Shown piece by piece: positions 46,736 to 55,623 of a stretch of DNA of 64,000 nucleotides. Origin of the DNA: Massilia sp. 9096 (GTDB lineage Bacteria > Pseudomonadota > Gammaproteobacteria > Burkholderiales > Burkholderiaceae_D). The stretch's first letter is position 1. Each line of letters starts with the position of its first letter. The stretch spans positions 3,596,001-3,660,000 of the forward strand of contig NZ_JQNN01000001.1 of the NCBI RefSeq assembly GCF_000745265.1. The letters are read 5' to 3'. The translations under genes were made by a program, and so were the position numbers. Under the pieces are notes generated by a model, which saw nothing but the letters and a program-made list of their open reading frames with translations, was not told where the DNA came from and did not search any database.

Positions 46736-47812
46736 ATGCCGCTGCGGCTGATTGCACTTGCCAGCTTGAGTTTGACCGTGGCCGCATTCGCGCCGCACGC
46801 CCAGACTGCCGGCGACGACGCGCCGCACCTGTCGAGCGCGGCCTGCACCACGGCTGGCCAGCGCATCGACGAGGAAGGCTACGTCACCATCGGCGGCATC
46901 GAGCAATGGGTGCAGGTCAAGGGCGACAGCTGCAGTAACCCGGTGATCCTGCATGTGCACGGCGGCCCCGGCAATCCGGAAACGCCGTACACCGACCACA
47001 TGTACAAGGAATGGGAGCGCGACTACACCATCGTCCAATGGGACCAGCGCGGCTCGGGCCTGACGTTTGCACGCAACAAGTTGACCGATGACGTGCCACT
47101 GCGCATCGAACAGCTGCGCGACGACGGCATCGAGGTCGCGCACTGGGCCATGAAACGCTTCCAGCGGCGCCAGGTGATCCTGATGGGCAGCTCGTGGGGC
47201 TCGGCGTTGAGCGTGTTCATGGTCAAGGCCAGCCCGGCGTCGTTCTGCGCCTACGTCGGCACCTCGCAGATCGTCTCGGAAGCGGCGATGCAGCGCCCCA
47301 GCTACGAGGCGGCGATGGCGCTGGCGCGCGCAGCCGGCGACCACGATTCGATCGCCAAGCTCGACGCGCTCGGCCCGCCGCCGTGGACCAATCCCCGCAA
47401 CCCGGGCATCCTGCGCCGCGTGCTGCGCAAGTACGAAGCGACGAGTACCGATCCGATTCCGAAATCCTGGATGACGCCATCGTCGGCGCGCTACACGAGC
47501 GCCCAATACGAGACCAATTACACGGCCGGCGAGGATTATTCCTGGCTGCAGTTCGTCGGCTGGAAAGGCGACGGCATCGCTTCGCGTCTCGATTTCTACA
47601 AACTGGGCCCGGAGTTCGGCATGCCGGTGTACATGCTGCAGGGCGCGCAGGATCTGCTGACGATGCCGGCGTCGACCAGGCCTTATTTCGACAGCATCGA
47701 AGCGCCGCGCAAGGCATATGTGCTGGTGCCGCGCGCGGGACACGATCCGAATCCGCCGATGCTGGCTGCGCAGTTCAAGGTGCTCAGGGAGAATGTGGGG
47801 GAATGCAGGTAG
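46736..47812 (+). CDS. Exported alpha/beta hydrolase (proline iminopeptidase-like)
   Basis: 358 residues. Signal peptide (ALASLSLTVAAFAPHAQ) directs export. The alpha/beta fold carries the oxyanion-hole motif HGGPG (75-79), DQRGSG (103-108), the nucleophile elbow GSSWG with Ser153, and a C-terminal GHDPN histidine. HGGPG/DQRGSG is characteristic of proline iminopeptidases, so removal of N-terminal proline or a related amino-ester hydrolysis is the best guess. GGAGA stands 6-8 bases before the ATG at 46736; another ATG 12 bases upstream is less likely. It is not in an operon with the next gene. Confidence 0.83.
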   Translation: MPLRLIALASLSLTVAAFAPHAQTAGDDAPHLSSAACTTAGQRIDEEGYVTIGGIEQWVQVKGDSCSNPVILHVHGGPGNPETPYTDHMYKEWERDYTIVQWDQRGSGLTFARNKLTDDVPLRIEQLRDDGIEVAHWAMKRFQRRQVILMGSSWGSALSVFMVKASPASFCAYVGTSQIVSEAAMQRPSYEAAMALARAAGDHDSIAKLDALGPPPWTNPRNPGILRRVLRKYEATSTDPIPKSWMTPSSARYTSAQYETNYTAGEDYSWLQFVGWKGDGIASRLDFYKLGPEFGMPVYMLQGAQDLLTMPASTRPYFDSIEAPRKAYVLVPRAGHDPNPPMLAAQFKVLRENVGECR

Positions 47813-47925
47813 TACGCAGGATCGAATAGATTCCGAATGGGCCAGATACAGACGCAGGTTTAGTCCGCGATCGACCGGGAGCCGTCACTCGCTTACCTGA
47901 CTAACTCGATAACCGCAAAGAAGAG

Positions 47926-48450
47926 ATGACTCCCTTTTACATGAAGCTGACAAAAGCCGTTTCATATTCCTTGTTGTTGTCTTGCGCTGGTAGCACACAC
48001 GCACAGAACCAAGCCGTCCGTCCGGATTTGCTGGAAAAACTGGACGGCAAGTGGACGATGTTCGGAGATGTTCGAGGCAGGGCCGTCACCTATTCCATGC
48101 AGGCCAACCCGACTTTATTGGGGGCATTCACAGAACTGCGGATGCAGGACGTTCAAGTGCCTGCAAAGTATGCTGCCAACGTCTCTATTGCTTATGATAA
48201 AGCATCGAAAACCGTCATCGTGCACTGGCTGGACAGCTTCGGGGCCAAGAGCTCGATTCCTCATGGAACCGGTTACATCGATAAAAATACCCTGGTTTTC
48301 ACCTTCCCCTACGAAGATGGGCAGTTGCGCGATACGTTCACCTTTCATCCCGATGGTGCTTATTGGACCTTTGTGCTGGATGCGATGCAATCGGATGGGA
48401 GCTGGAAAAATTTTGCCAAATATAAGGTCGTGAAAGACCCGGCTCCATGA
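47926..48450 (+). CDS. Exported lipocalin-like protein of unknown function
   Basis: 174 residues. Signal peptide (MKLTKAVSYSLLLSCAGSTHA), then alternating beta strands (WTMFGDVRGRAVTYSMQANP, TVIVHWLDSF, TLVFTFPYEDGQLRDTFTFHPDGAYWTFVLD) that suggest a small beta barrel, similar in style to DUF1579-like proteins; I do not claim the family. The start is either ATG 47926 or ATG 47941; the latter begins the signal peptide, while the former has AAGAAGAG next to it. The gene is clearly less GC-rich than its neighbours, as is the flanking 47.8-48.5 kb, hinting at transfer. Confidence 0.6.
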   Translation: MTPFYMKLTKAVSYSLLLSCAGSTHAQNQAVRPDLLEKLDGKWTMFGDVRGRAVTYSMQANPTLLGAFTELRMQDVQVPAKYAANVSIAYDKASKTVIVHWLDSFGAKSSIPHGTGYIDKNTLVFTFPYEDGQLRDTFTFHPDGAYWTFVLDAMQSDGSWKNFAKYKVVKDPAP

Positions 48451-48525
48451 TCTGTTCCACGTTTTCCGAGATGGCAAGCGGAGCAAGCTGACCTTGAAGT
48501 GCAATCAACGTAATCTCGAGCGCCG

Positions 48526-49110
48526 ATGACCGACTGGACAAGCAAAGCCGCCAGGCACCTCGGCGACATCGCCGTCACGATGCTGGTTTTCCTCGCGCTA
48601 AACCGCTTCAACGAGCTTTTGTTCATCCAGTTTGAACACAGCAGTGGCATCAATTGGGTATTCATGCCGGCCGGGATCCGGCTGCTGGCGACGCTGCTGT
48701 TCGGATTTGCCGGCTTCGAAGGCCTGCTGCTGGCCGGCTTTTACCTCAACTTCCAGCATTTCGATTTTCACACCGATGCCCGTGCATGGAGCGGCGCCGT
48801 GGCGGGCGCGCTCGGGCCTTATCTTGCCTATCTGTTTGCCAAACATTGGTTCAACCTGGGGCCGCGCCTCCAGGGATTGACCATGCCGCGGCTGCTGTTC
48901 ACCAGCGTGCTGTGCGGAGTCATGAGTCCGATTTCCCATCACGCGTTCATGTGGGTGGAGACCGGCGTCGTGGATTGGCATGGCCTCGGGGTGATGATCA
49001 GCGGGGACAGTATCGGCATCGTGATCGTGCTGGTCATCGCCAAGGGTTTGATCGCGCTCGCAGACCGCCACGGTCCAGGCATCCAGCTCGCCAGCCGCTG
49101 GCGCCCGTGA
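48526..49110 (+). CDS. MASE1-like integral membrane protein
   Basis: 194 residues with about six hydrophobic helices and no soluble output domain. The segment INWVFMPAGIRLLATLLFGFAGFEGLLLAGFYLN resembles the MASE1 sensor domain that normally precedes histidine kinases or GGDEF domains; here the protein ends after the membrane part. It could be a stand-alone sensor/ligand-binding module or a truncated receptor. It starts 75 bases after the lipocalin-like gene on the same strand and may share its transcript. The family call is tentative. Confidence 0.6.
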   Translation: MTDWTSKAARHLGDIAVTMLVFLALNRFNELLFIQFEHSSGINWVFMPAGIRLLATLLFGFAGFEGLLLAGFYLNFQHFDFHTDARAWSGAVAGALGPYLAYLFAKHWFNLGPRLQGLTMPRLLFTSVLCGVMSPISHHAFMWVETGVVDWHGLGVMISGDSIGIVIVLVIAKGLIALADRHGPGIQLASRWRP

Positions 49111-49131
49111 GCCGCGCAGGCGCCGGCGTGC

Positions 49132-50364
49132 TTACTGCTTGTACTGGTACAGCGGCCGCCGGATCAGAATCGGGCGGATATCCAGGCGCAGATTCACGAT
49201 CGAATACGCATCGGTCGACGCCGACTGGTAGCCCACGCTGTCCCCCGTGCGCGTGAACCGGAACTCGAAGCCGAGATCCGGCTGCACGCCGTTCGGGCTG
49301 CCGAGCGTGATGCCGATGGCTTCCGGCTGGTCGCTGTCGATCAGCTTGCTCATCAAATCGACCACCGTACTGTTGCCGAGGATGTCGGCGGAGAACAGGG
49401 GTTCGCGGTAGTAGGGCCGCGAGGGGTCGAGCTTGCCGTCGGCCTTGTCTTCGGAGGGCGTGAACTCGTGGGTGGCGATGTTCCAGCGGTCGCCGTTGTC
49501 GAGGTAGCTGACGCGCACGCCGCTGACGTTGAAGGCGCCTTCGTGCACGGTGGCGTTGACCAGGTCGAGCACCAGCGCACCCTTGTAGCCGACCACTTCG
49601 ACGTCGCGGTTGGGCAGCACGACCATCGCCGTGTCCTCGTCGATGCCCAGGCCCAGCTTGTAGCCCTTTTTCAGCATCGCCGGCAGCATGCGCGCGAAGC
49701 GGCCGCGCACCAACAGGTGCTGGTCCACAAAAACGTCGTCGCCGATGAAGCCCAGGCCGTCGGTGATTTCCTTGCCCTCTTCCACACCCAGCTTGAGCGT
49801 GGCCAGCACCGCGCGCGGGCGGCCGAACATCGTGCTGCTCATGATGGCGGCGCCGGCGCTCGACCCGGCGATCACGCCGCCGCGCCGGTACATGTCCCAC
49901 AAGGCGTCGAGCACGCGGGTGTTGCTGCCGTCATCGTGGCGCAGCGCGTGCGTGATGCGGCTCTGGTCGCCGCCGGCGAAGAAGGCGCCGTTGGCCGAGC
50001 GCACCAGGTCGGCCAGCTTGGGGTCGTCGGCCGCAACCCGGTAGTCGCTACCGGACAATTTGACGGCGACCGGCACGAAAAAGGCTTGCGCGCCGTAAGC
50101 GTTGAGGCGGCGCACCAGGTTCTTGCCGTCTTTTTCAGGAAAGCCGGCGGCCGACGGGAACACGGCGATGCGTGCGCCTTTGCCGCCGGCCAGCTGGATG
50201 ATGCGCTCCCATACCGGCGCGTTGGCAGGCCGCAGGTTGCCGCCGATGATGACCAGCGTTCCCTTGGTTTGACTGTTGTCGGCTGCATTTGCTGCTTCCA
50301 TCGCTAAAGAGGTCCAAAGCAATATTGACAGCGCAAGGGCGGCACGGAAAGCAAACCGGATCAT
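49132..50364 (-). CDS. Secreted cyanophycinase (peptidase S51)
   Basis: 410 residues. Signal peptide (to about residue 28, ...SLAMEAANA), then a class I glutamine-amidotransferase-like fold with VIIGGNLRPA, FFAGGDQSRI, and the nucleophile Ser169 in AGSSAGAAIM, all hallmarks of S51 cyanophycinases. The enzyme cuts multi-L-arginyl-poly-L-aspartate to Asp-Arg dipeptides; an exported form lets a cell feed on cyanophycin from others. GAGGAG lies 5 bases before the ATG at 50364. It is followed on the other side of a GNAT gene by argH, although a functional link is only suggestive. Confidence 0.87.
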   Translation of the reverse strand: MIRFAFRAALALSILLWTSLAMEAANAADNSQTKGTLVIIGGNLRPANAPVWERIIQLAGGKGARIAVFPSAAGFPEKDGKNLVRRLNAYGAQAFFVPVAVKLSGSDYRVAADDPKLADLVRSANGAFFAGGDQSRITHALRHDDGSNTRVLDALWDMYRRGGVIAGSSAGAAIMSSTMFGRPRAVLATLKLGVEEGKEITDGLGFIGDDVFVDQHLLVRGRFARMLPAMLKKGYKLGLGIDEDTAMVVLPNRDVEVVGYKGALVLDLVNATVHEGAFNVSGVRVSYLDNGDRWNIATHEFTPSEDKADGKLDPSRPYYREPLFSADILGNSTVVDLMSKLIDSDQPEAIGITLGSPNGVQPDLGFEFRFTRTGDSVGYQSASTDAYSIVNLRLDIRPILIRRPLYQYKQ

Positions 50365-50455
50365 GGACTCCTCTCCCACGTTTGAGGCGACACCGACCTC
50401 GTTAGCCTGATTGTAGAGGAGCGGCGCCGTGTTGAGGCGAATCAGGAGAGCTGAG

Positions 50456-50899
50456 TCAGGAGAGATAGATATTCGGCAAGACGAGTTCCATCGCCATGTC
50501 CGGACGCTGCAGCGGCGTGAAGCCGAACCGCTCGTACAGGCTGTGCGCATCGCTGGTATTGAGGGTGAAGCGGCGCAGGCCCTGCAGGCTCGGATGCTCC
50601 ATCACCACGCGGATCAATTGCTTGGCATAGCCGTGGCCGCGGTATTCGGGCAGCACGAACACGTCGCACAGGTGGGCCGTGGTGGCATAGTCGGTGACCA
50701 CGCGCGCGTAGGCGATCTGGCGCCCGTCGATATAGCCGCCGAAGCACAGCGAGCTTTCGATCGCGCGCTCGACCACGGGACGCGTAATGCCTACGGCCCA
50801 GGTCGAACTCTCACTCAGGAAGCGGTAGATCATCGGGACGTCGAGCTTGGTGCGGTCGGTACTCACGCGGAAACTCGAGTCGTTGGTTGTTGGAATCAT
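50456..50899 (-). CDS. GNAT-family N-acetyltransferase
   Basis: 147 residues, single GNAT domain. Motif A, which binds acetyl-CoA pyrophosphate, reads VFVLPEYRGHGYAKQLI, followed by the typical FTLNTSDAHSLYERFGFTPL C-terminal strand. The acceptor (small amine or protein N-terminus) cannot be predicted. The ATG at 50899 gives the complete domain; there is no strong ribosome site. It reads in the same direction as the cyanophycinase gene, 91 bases upstream of it. Confidence 0.88.
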   Translation of the reverse strand: MIPTTNDSSFRVSTDRTKLDVPMIYRFLSESSTWAVGITRPVVERAIESSLCFGGYIDGRQIAYARVVTDYATTAHLCDVFVLPEYRGHGYAKQLIRVVMEHPSLQGLRRFTLNTSDAHSLYERFGFTPLQRPDMAMELVLPNIYLS

Positions 50900-51069
50900 G
50901 GACAGGCCAAATCGTTAAATCTGGTAAAAAAGCCAATTCTAGCGCCGATCGCCGTGATCAGGACGATTCCGCCAATCGTGCGAACCATGCTGACCACCGC
51001 ACGGTCGTCCGAGCCTGGGTGCACAGTTTATAATCAGGAAATCCGAGCACTCTCACCCCCTCCTTCATC

Positions 51070-52467
51070 ATGACCGCACAACTGTCCAAAAAAGCCGAAG
51101 CCTGGTCGGCCCGCTTCACCGAACCCGTTTCCGATCTCGTCAAGCGCTACACCGCCTCCGTGTTCTTCGACAAGCGCCTGGCGCTGTTCGACATCCAGGG
51201 CTCGCTGGCGCACGCCGAGATGCTGGCCGCGCAGGGCATCATCAGTGACCAGGACCGCGCCGACATCGAACGCGGCATGGCCCAGATCCGCGGCGAGATC
51301 GAAGCCGGACAGTTCGAGTGGCTGCTCGACCTGGAAGACGTGCACCTGAACATCGAGAAGCGCCTGACCGAACTGGTGGGCGATGCCGGCAAGCGCCTGC
51401 ACACGGGCCGTTCCCGCAACGACCAGGTGGCGACCGACATCCGCCTGTACATGCGCGCCGCCATCGACGACGTGCTGGCCTTGCTGAAGGGGCTGCGTGG
51501 CGCCCTGACCGATCTGGCCGAGCAGCACTTCGATACCATCATGCCGGGCTTCACGCACCTGCAGGTGGCGCAGCCGGTGACCTTCGGCCACCACCTGCTG
51601 GCCTATGTCGAGATGTTCGGCCGCGACGCCGAGCGCATGGCGGACACGCGCCGCCGCGTGAACCGCCTGCCGCTGGGCGCCGCCGCCCTCGCCGGCACCA
51701 CCTTTCCGATCGACCGCCTGCGCGTGGCCAAGACCCTGGGCTTCGAGGACGTCAGCCACAACTCGCTCGATGCTGTGTCGGACCGCGACTTCGCGATCGA
51801 GTTCACGGCAGCCGCATCGGTCTTGATGATGCACATCTCGCGCATGTCGGAAGAGCTGGTGACGTGGATGAGCCCGCGTGTCGGCTTCATCGACATCGCC
51901 GACCGCTTCTGCACCGGCTCGTCGATCATGCCGCAGAAGAAAAACCCGGACGTGCCCGAGCTGGCGCGCGGCAAGACCGGCCGCGTCTACGGCCACCTGA
52001 TGGGCCTGCTCACGCTGATGAAGGGCCAGCCGCTGGCCTACAACAAGGACAACCAGGAAGACAAGGAACCGCTGTTCGACACCGTCGACACCGTGCTGGA
52101 CACCCTGCGCATCTTTACCGACATGGCGGCCGGCATCAGCGTCAAGGCCGAGAACATGCGCGCCGCCGCGCTGCAGGGCTACGCCACCGCGACCGACCTG
52201 GCCGACTACCTGGTCAAGAAGGGCCTGCCGTTCCGCGATGCCCACGAGGCCGTGGCGCACGCGGTGCGCGCCTGCGACGTCGCCGGCTGCGATTTGTCCG
52301 AGATGCCGCTCGAACGCCTGCAGGAATTCTCGGCGCTGATCGACGACGACGTGTTCGCCGTGCTGACGCTGGAAGGCTCCGTTGCCGCGCGCGACCACGT
52401 GGGCGGCACCGCGCCGAACCAGGTGCGCCAGGCCATCGCGCGGGTGCGCGCGCAGCTGGCTGAATAA
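51070..52467 (+). CDS. argH: Argininosuccinate lyase
   Basis: 465 residues. Splits argininosuccinate into arginine and fumarate, the last step of arginine synthesis; cytosolic homotetramer. The fumarase/aspartase-superfamily signature [24 protein letters not shown] and [13 protein letters not shown] are intact. The ATG at 51070 begins [21 protein letters not shown], the conserved start; the ribosome site is weak. It is monocistronic, ending in a shared terminator with the convergent TonB-dependent receptor gene. Confidence 0.96.
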   Translation: MTAQLSKKAEAWSARFTEPVSDLVKRYTASVFFDKRLALFDIQGSLAHAEMLAAQGIISDQDRADIERGMAQIRGEIEAGQFEWLLDLEDVHLNIEKRLTELVGDAGKRLHTGRSRNDQVATDIRLYMRAAIDDVLALLKGLRGALTDLAEQHFDTIMPGFTHLQVAQPVTFGHHLLAYVEMFGRDAERMADTRRRVNRLPLGAAALAGTTFPIDRLRVAKTLGFEDVSHNSLDAVSDRDFAIEFTAAASVLMMHISRMSEELVTWMSPRVGFIDIADRFCTGSSIMPQKKNPDVPELARGKTGRVYGHLMGLLTLMKGQPLAYNKDNQEDKEPLFDTVDTVLDTLRIFTDMAAGISVKAENMRAAALQGYATATDLADYLVKKGLPFRDAHEAVAHAVRACDVAGCDLSEMPLERLQEFSALIDDDVFAVLTLEGSVAARDHVGGTAPNQVRQAIARVRAQLAE

Positions 52468-52495
52468 ACTGGCCGAATGAACCGGCTGGGTGAAT

Positions 52496-52527
52496 AAAAA
52501 ACGCCGGGACAGCCCGGCGTTTTTTTC
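52496..52527. terminator. Bidirectional terminator between argH and the TonB receptor
   Basis: ACGCCGGG/CCCGGCGT stem with a 4-base loop, flanked by A6 on the left and T7 on the right, so it works for both convergent genes. Confidence 0.92.
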
Positions 52528-52541
52528 GTCCGCGATCCGGC

Positions 52542-55400
52542 TCAGAACCGGTAATTCGCACCGACGTTGAAGAAACGGCCGACCGCGCCCGCCGAATGCA
52601 GCGACAGGTTGTACGGATAGCCGCTGCCGTAGGTGCTGACGTCCACCGGCGGCTGCTGGTTGAACAGGTTGGTGACCGATGCGTGCAGGGTCCACTTCGG
52701 ATCGACCTTGTAGTTCACGGTCAGGTCGGTCTCCAGGAAACCGTGGACGCGGCAGAACTGGTCCGGCGTATTCCCGCTCGGGAAGACGCCATTCATCGTG
52801 CCGCCGTCGGCGCAGGTCAGCTGGCCGCTGGTCGGGTCGGTCAGATCGTAGCCTTTGGTCCAGTGCAGCGTGGTGGCGACGTCCAGCGCGCCGCGTTCCC
52901 ATTCGAATTCCAGCTGCGCGCGATCCTTTGGATTGGCGGTGTCGGCGCCGATGCCCGCCGGGCCGTGGCCGCCCGCCAGCTCATACGCCTGTCCCGCGAT
53001 CGTCATCACGTAGCTGAACGCGTGGGTGTACTGCAATTCGGTCCGCAAGCGGCCGTAGCTGCCCAGGTTCCAGCGGTAGCGGGTGTCGAGTTCCAGGCCG
53101 CGGGTGCGGGTGCTGTTGGCGTTGATCGGCGTCGCCGGATAGTAGGCGATGCGACCGATCGCCGGCGTGCAGGTGACGGTGCCGCCGTTGCCGTCCGCGC
53201 AATCGCCGGGGGCCGGCGCCAGGCGCACCGGCGTGCCCGACAACGGCCCGCCGACGATCTGGTCGTTGACCGTGATCTGGTACAGGTCGAGCGTCGTGCT
53301 CCAGCCGCGCACCGGTTCCAGGATCACGCCCAGCGTCGCGGACACCGAGTGCTCCGGCTTCAGGTCGGGGTTGGTCGTCGTCAGGCCGATCAGTGACGCG
53401 TTGCACGATGCGATCACGGTGCCGACCGGATAGCGGCCATCCGGCCGGTAGCCGCCCGGGCACAGGATCGGATCGGCGGCGTTGCCCACGCCGCCGCTGC
53501 TGGCCGAGTTGCCGTTCTCGGCCGGACCCGGCGCGCGGAAGCCCTTGGCGAGGGTGCCGCGCAAGGCGATCACTTCGTTGGGCGTGAACTTGAAGGCCAC
53601 CTTCGGCGTGGTCGAGTTGCCGGCCAATTTGTAGTGGTCATAGCGCACGGCGCCGTCGAGTTCGAGGCTCTTGAGCACCGGTGCGCTAAATTCCGCGAAC
53701 ACCGAGCTGACCGTGTCGGAGCCGAACGCGTAGGCGCCGCTGGTGATGCCATCGGCATTCGGCATGGACGGCGCCGACAGCTTGGTATGGAAGATCTGGC
53801 CGCCGGCGCTGACCTGCAGATCGCCACCGGCCAGCTTGGCCAGCGAACGGGTCGCATGGCCTTCGGCGAAGTCGAGTTCGGACGTGTCGAACGAGGACGG
53901 GGTCGTGGTGATGGACGCCAGGTCGGCCGCGCTCGGGCTGGTGAGAGAGAACGGCGTGCCGCTGCGGTTCAGGGCGGCGTTCAGCGCCGGCACGTTCAGG
54001 CTGCCGGGCGCCTTGCGCTCCAGGTTGTCGCGGGTATAGCCGAACGACAAATCGAGGTCCCAAGCGCCCAGGCTGCCGGTGAAATCGGCCACCAGGCGAT
54101 AGGCTTTCGAATCGGTAATGACGTCATGCTCGGGCGCGCCCGGGATGGCGCCTCGCAGCATGGCCGGCACGCCGAATGGATTGCCGGGGTAGTTGGCCGG
54201 TACGCGGATCGCTGGAATCGCCGAGCCGGCGATGTAGTGCGGCGCGATACCCGGCAACATCTCCAGCTGGTTGGCATACGACGATGGGTAATAGGTCGGA
54301 TCCTGCGGCAGCGTCGCGCGGCTCTCGAACATCGAGGCCTTCAGGTTGGCTTGCCAGTCGCCGCCCAGCTTGCGCGTGTAGCTGGCGAGCAGGTTGATGT
54401 TCTCGGTGCGCGGCTGGATCACCTTGTTCGGATTGGTGAAGGCGCAGCCGCCGCCCGCCAGCTGGGCATAGCTGGCGCAGGCGGTGCCCGGCAGGAAGGC
54501 GAAAGCCGCGCTGTTGTCGGCGCCCGGCACGCGCGTCACGTTCGGGTTGACCAGGTAGGGCGAGAGCGTGTTCGGCGCCGTGTTTTGCGGCGTGATCATC
54601 CCGGGCATGCTGTTGTTGCCGCCGAAAGGCGACATGTCGAGCTGCTGCCAGATGCCGCGCCCCTGGCGCTGGGTGTAGAAGATCGGATCCTGGTGGCGGT
54701 ATTCGGCACTGACGTAGGCGTTGTAGCCGTCGGCATCGAGGTCGCCCATGCCGTGCGTCACGCTGAAGTGCTGGGTCTTGCCGCCGCCTTCGGTGGCGCG
54801 GCCGCCCTCGGCCGACAACATCGTGCCGGTGAGGTTTTTCTTCAGGATCACGTTGACCACGCCCGCCATCGCATCCGAACCATACAGGGCCGAAGCGCCG
54901 TCCTTCAGGATCTCGATGCGCTCGATCGAATCGAAAGGGATGTTGGAAATGTCGACAAACGAGCGCGAGCCATCGTCCGCCAGCGGATACGACGTCATGC
55001 GGTGACCGTCGATCAGCACCAGGGTCGCGTTGTCGTTCAAGCCGCGCAGCGAAATGCCGCTGGCGCCACCGGCGAAACCGCCGGTGAAATTCTGGCTCAA
55101 GGTACCGGCGCCGTTGGCGGTGATGTGCTGCAGCACTTCGGCGACCGAGGTGTAGCCGGAATTCTTCAATTCCTTGGTGCTGATGACCTGCACCGGGCTG
55201 GTCGTCTCGGCGTCGGCGCGCCGGATGTAGGAACCGGTGACCTCGACGCGCTGCACGGGGCCGTTGGCGCCCAGGCCATCGGCTTGCGGATCGCTCGGCT
55301 GCTGCTGGGCCAGCGCGCCGGCGGCGAAGGTGGCGGAGAAGGCGCCGGCCGCCACCAGCTGGGCGATCGTGCGCGGCAAAATTTTCAGATGACTCGACAT
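52542..55400 (-). CDS. TonB-dependent outer membrane receptor
   Basis: 952 residues. Signal peptide (to about residue 32, ...FAAGALAQQ), then an N-terminal plug domain with RVEVTGSYIRRADAETTSPVQVIS and LRGLNDNATLVLIDGHRM, RIEILKDGASALYGSDAMAGVVNVILKK, and a 22-strand barrel ending in a typical aromatic C-terminus (FFNVGANYRF). The form resembles CirA/BtuB-like carbohydrate or peptide importers of Xanthomonas and Massilia rather than siderophore receptors. It diverges from an exported aminopeptidase and sits near a GH16 glucanase, so uptake of peptides or oligosaccharides is plausible. No adjacent FecI/FecR. Confidence 0.9.
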   Translation of the reverse strand: MSSHLKILPRTIAQLVAAGAFSATFAAGALAQQQPSDPQADGLGANGPVQRVEVTGSYIRRADAETTSPVQVISTKELKNSGYTSVAEVLQHITANGAGTLSQNFTGGFAGGASGISLRGLNDNATLVLIDGHRMTSYPLADDGSRSFVDISNIPFDSIERIEILKDGASALYGSDAMAGVVNVILKKNLTGTMLSAEGGRATEGGGKTQHFSVTHGMGDLDADGYNAYVSAEYRHQDPIFYTQRQGRGIWQQLDMSPFGGNNSMPGMITPQNTAPNTLSPYLVNPNVTRVPGADNSAAFAFLPGTACASYAQLAGGGCAFTNPNKVIQPRTENINLLASYTRKLGGDWQANLKASMFESRATLPQDPTYYPSSYANQLEMLPGIAPHYIAGSAIPAIRVPANYPGNPFGVPAMLRGAIPGAPEHDVITDSKAYRLVADFTGSLGAWDLDLSFGYTRDNLERKAPGSLNVPALNAALNRSGTPFSLTSPSAADLASITTTPSSFDTSELDFAEGHATRSLAKLAGGDLQVSAGGQIFHTKLSAPSMPNADGITSGAYAFGSDTVSSVFAEFSAPVLKSLELDGAVRYDHYKLAGNSTTPKVAFKFTPNEVIALRGTLAKGFRAPGPAENGNSASSGGVGNAADPILCPGGYRPDGRYPVGTVIASCNASLIGLTTTNPDLKPEHSVSATLGVILEPVRGWSTTLDLYQITVNDQIVGGPLSGTPVRLAPAPGDCADGNGGTVTCTPAIGRIAYYPATPINANSTRTRGLELDTRYRWNLGSYGRLRTELQYTHAFSYVMTIAGQAYELAGGHGPAGIGADTANPKDRAQLEFEWERGALDVATTLHWTKGYDLTDPTSGQLTCADGGTMNGVFPSGNTPDQFCRVHGFLETDLTVNYKVDPKWTLHASVTNLFNQQPPVDVSTYGSGYPYNLSLHSAGAVGRFFNVGANYRF

Positions 55401-55532
55401 GGGTTTCCTGGCTCTCTTGGTTGACTACGCGTTTATTTGCTGAAAACAGCTCTCTTTAAATTTATTTACTAATAAAAATTTTCTCGTGTCAAAAGAGTTC
55501 TGAAAGGAGTGTTGTGTTCACTGAAATGTAAT

Positions 55533-55545
55533 GAAACAACGTTTC
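55533..55545. promoter_or_regulatory. GAAAC-N3-GTTTC palindrome between receptor and aminopeptidase
   Basis: Five-base arms around a 3-base centre, LacI-family-operator-like, about 135 bases upstream of the receptor gene and 79 bases upstream of the aminopeptidase gene. The regulator is unknown. Confidence 0.3.
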
Positions 55546-55623
55546 CCAGGTTGAATTATGATTGACATGCTCCTGAGGCAAGACTAAGTTTTTGGATCGT
55601 TTCAACCGAAGAGGTGTCGTTCC

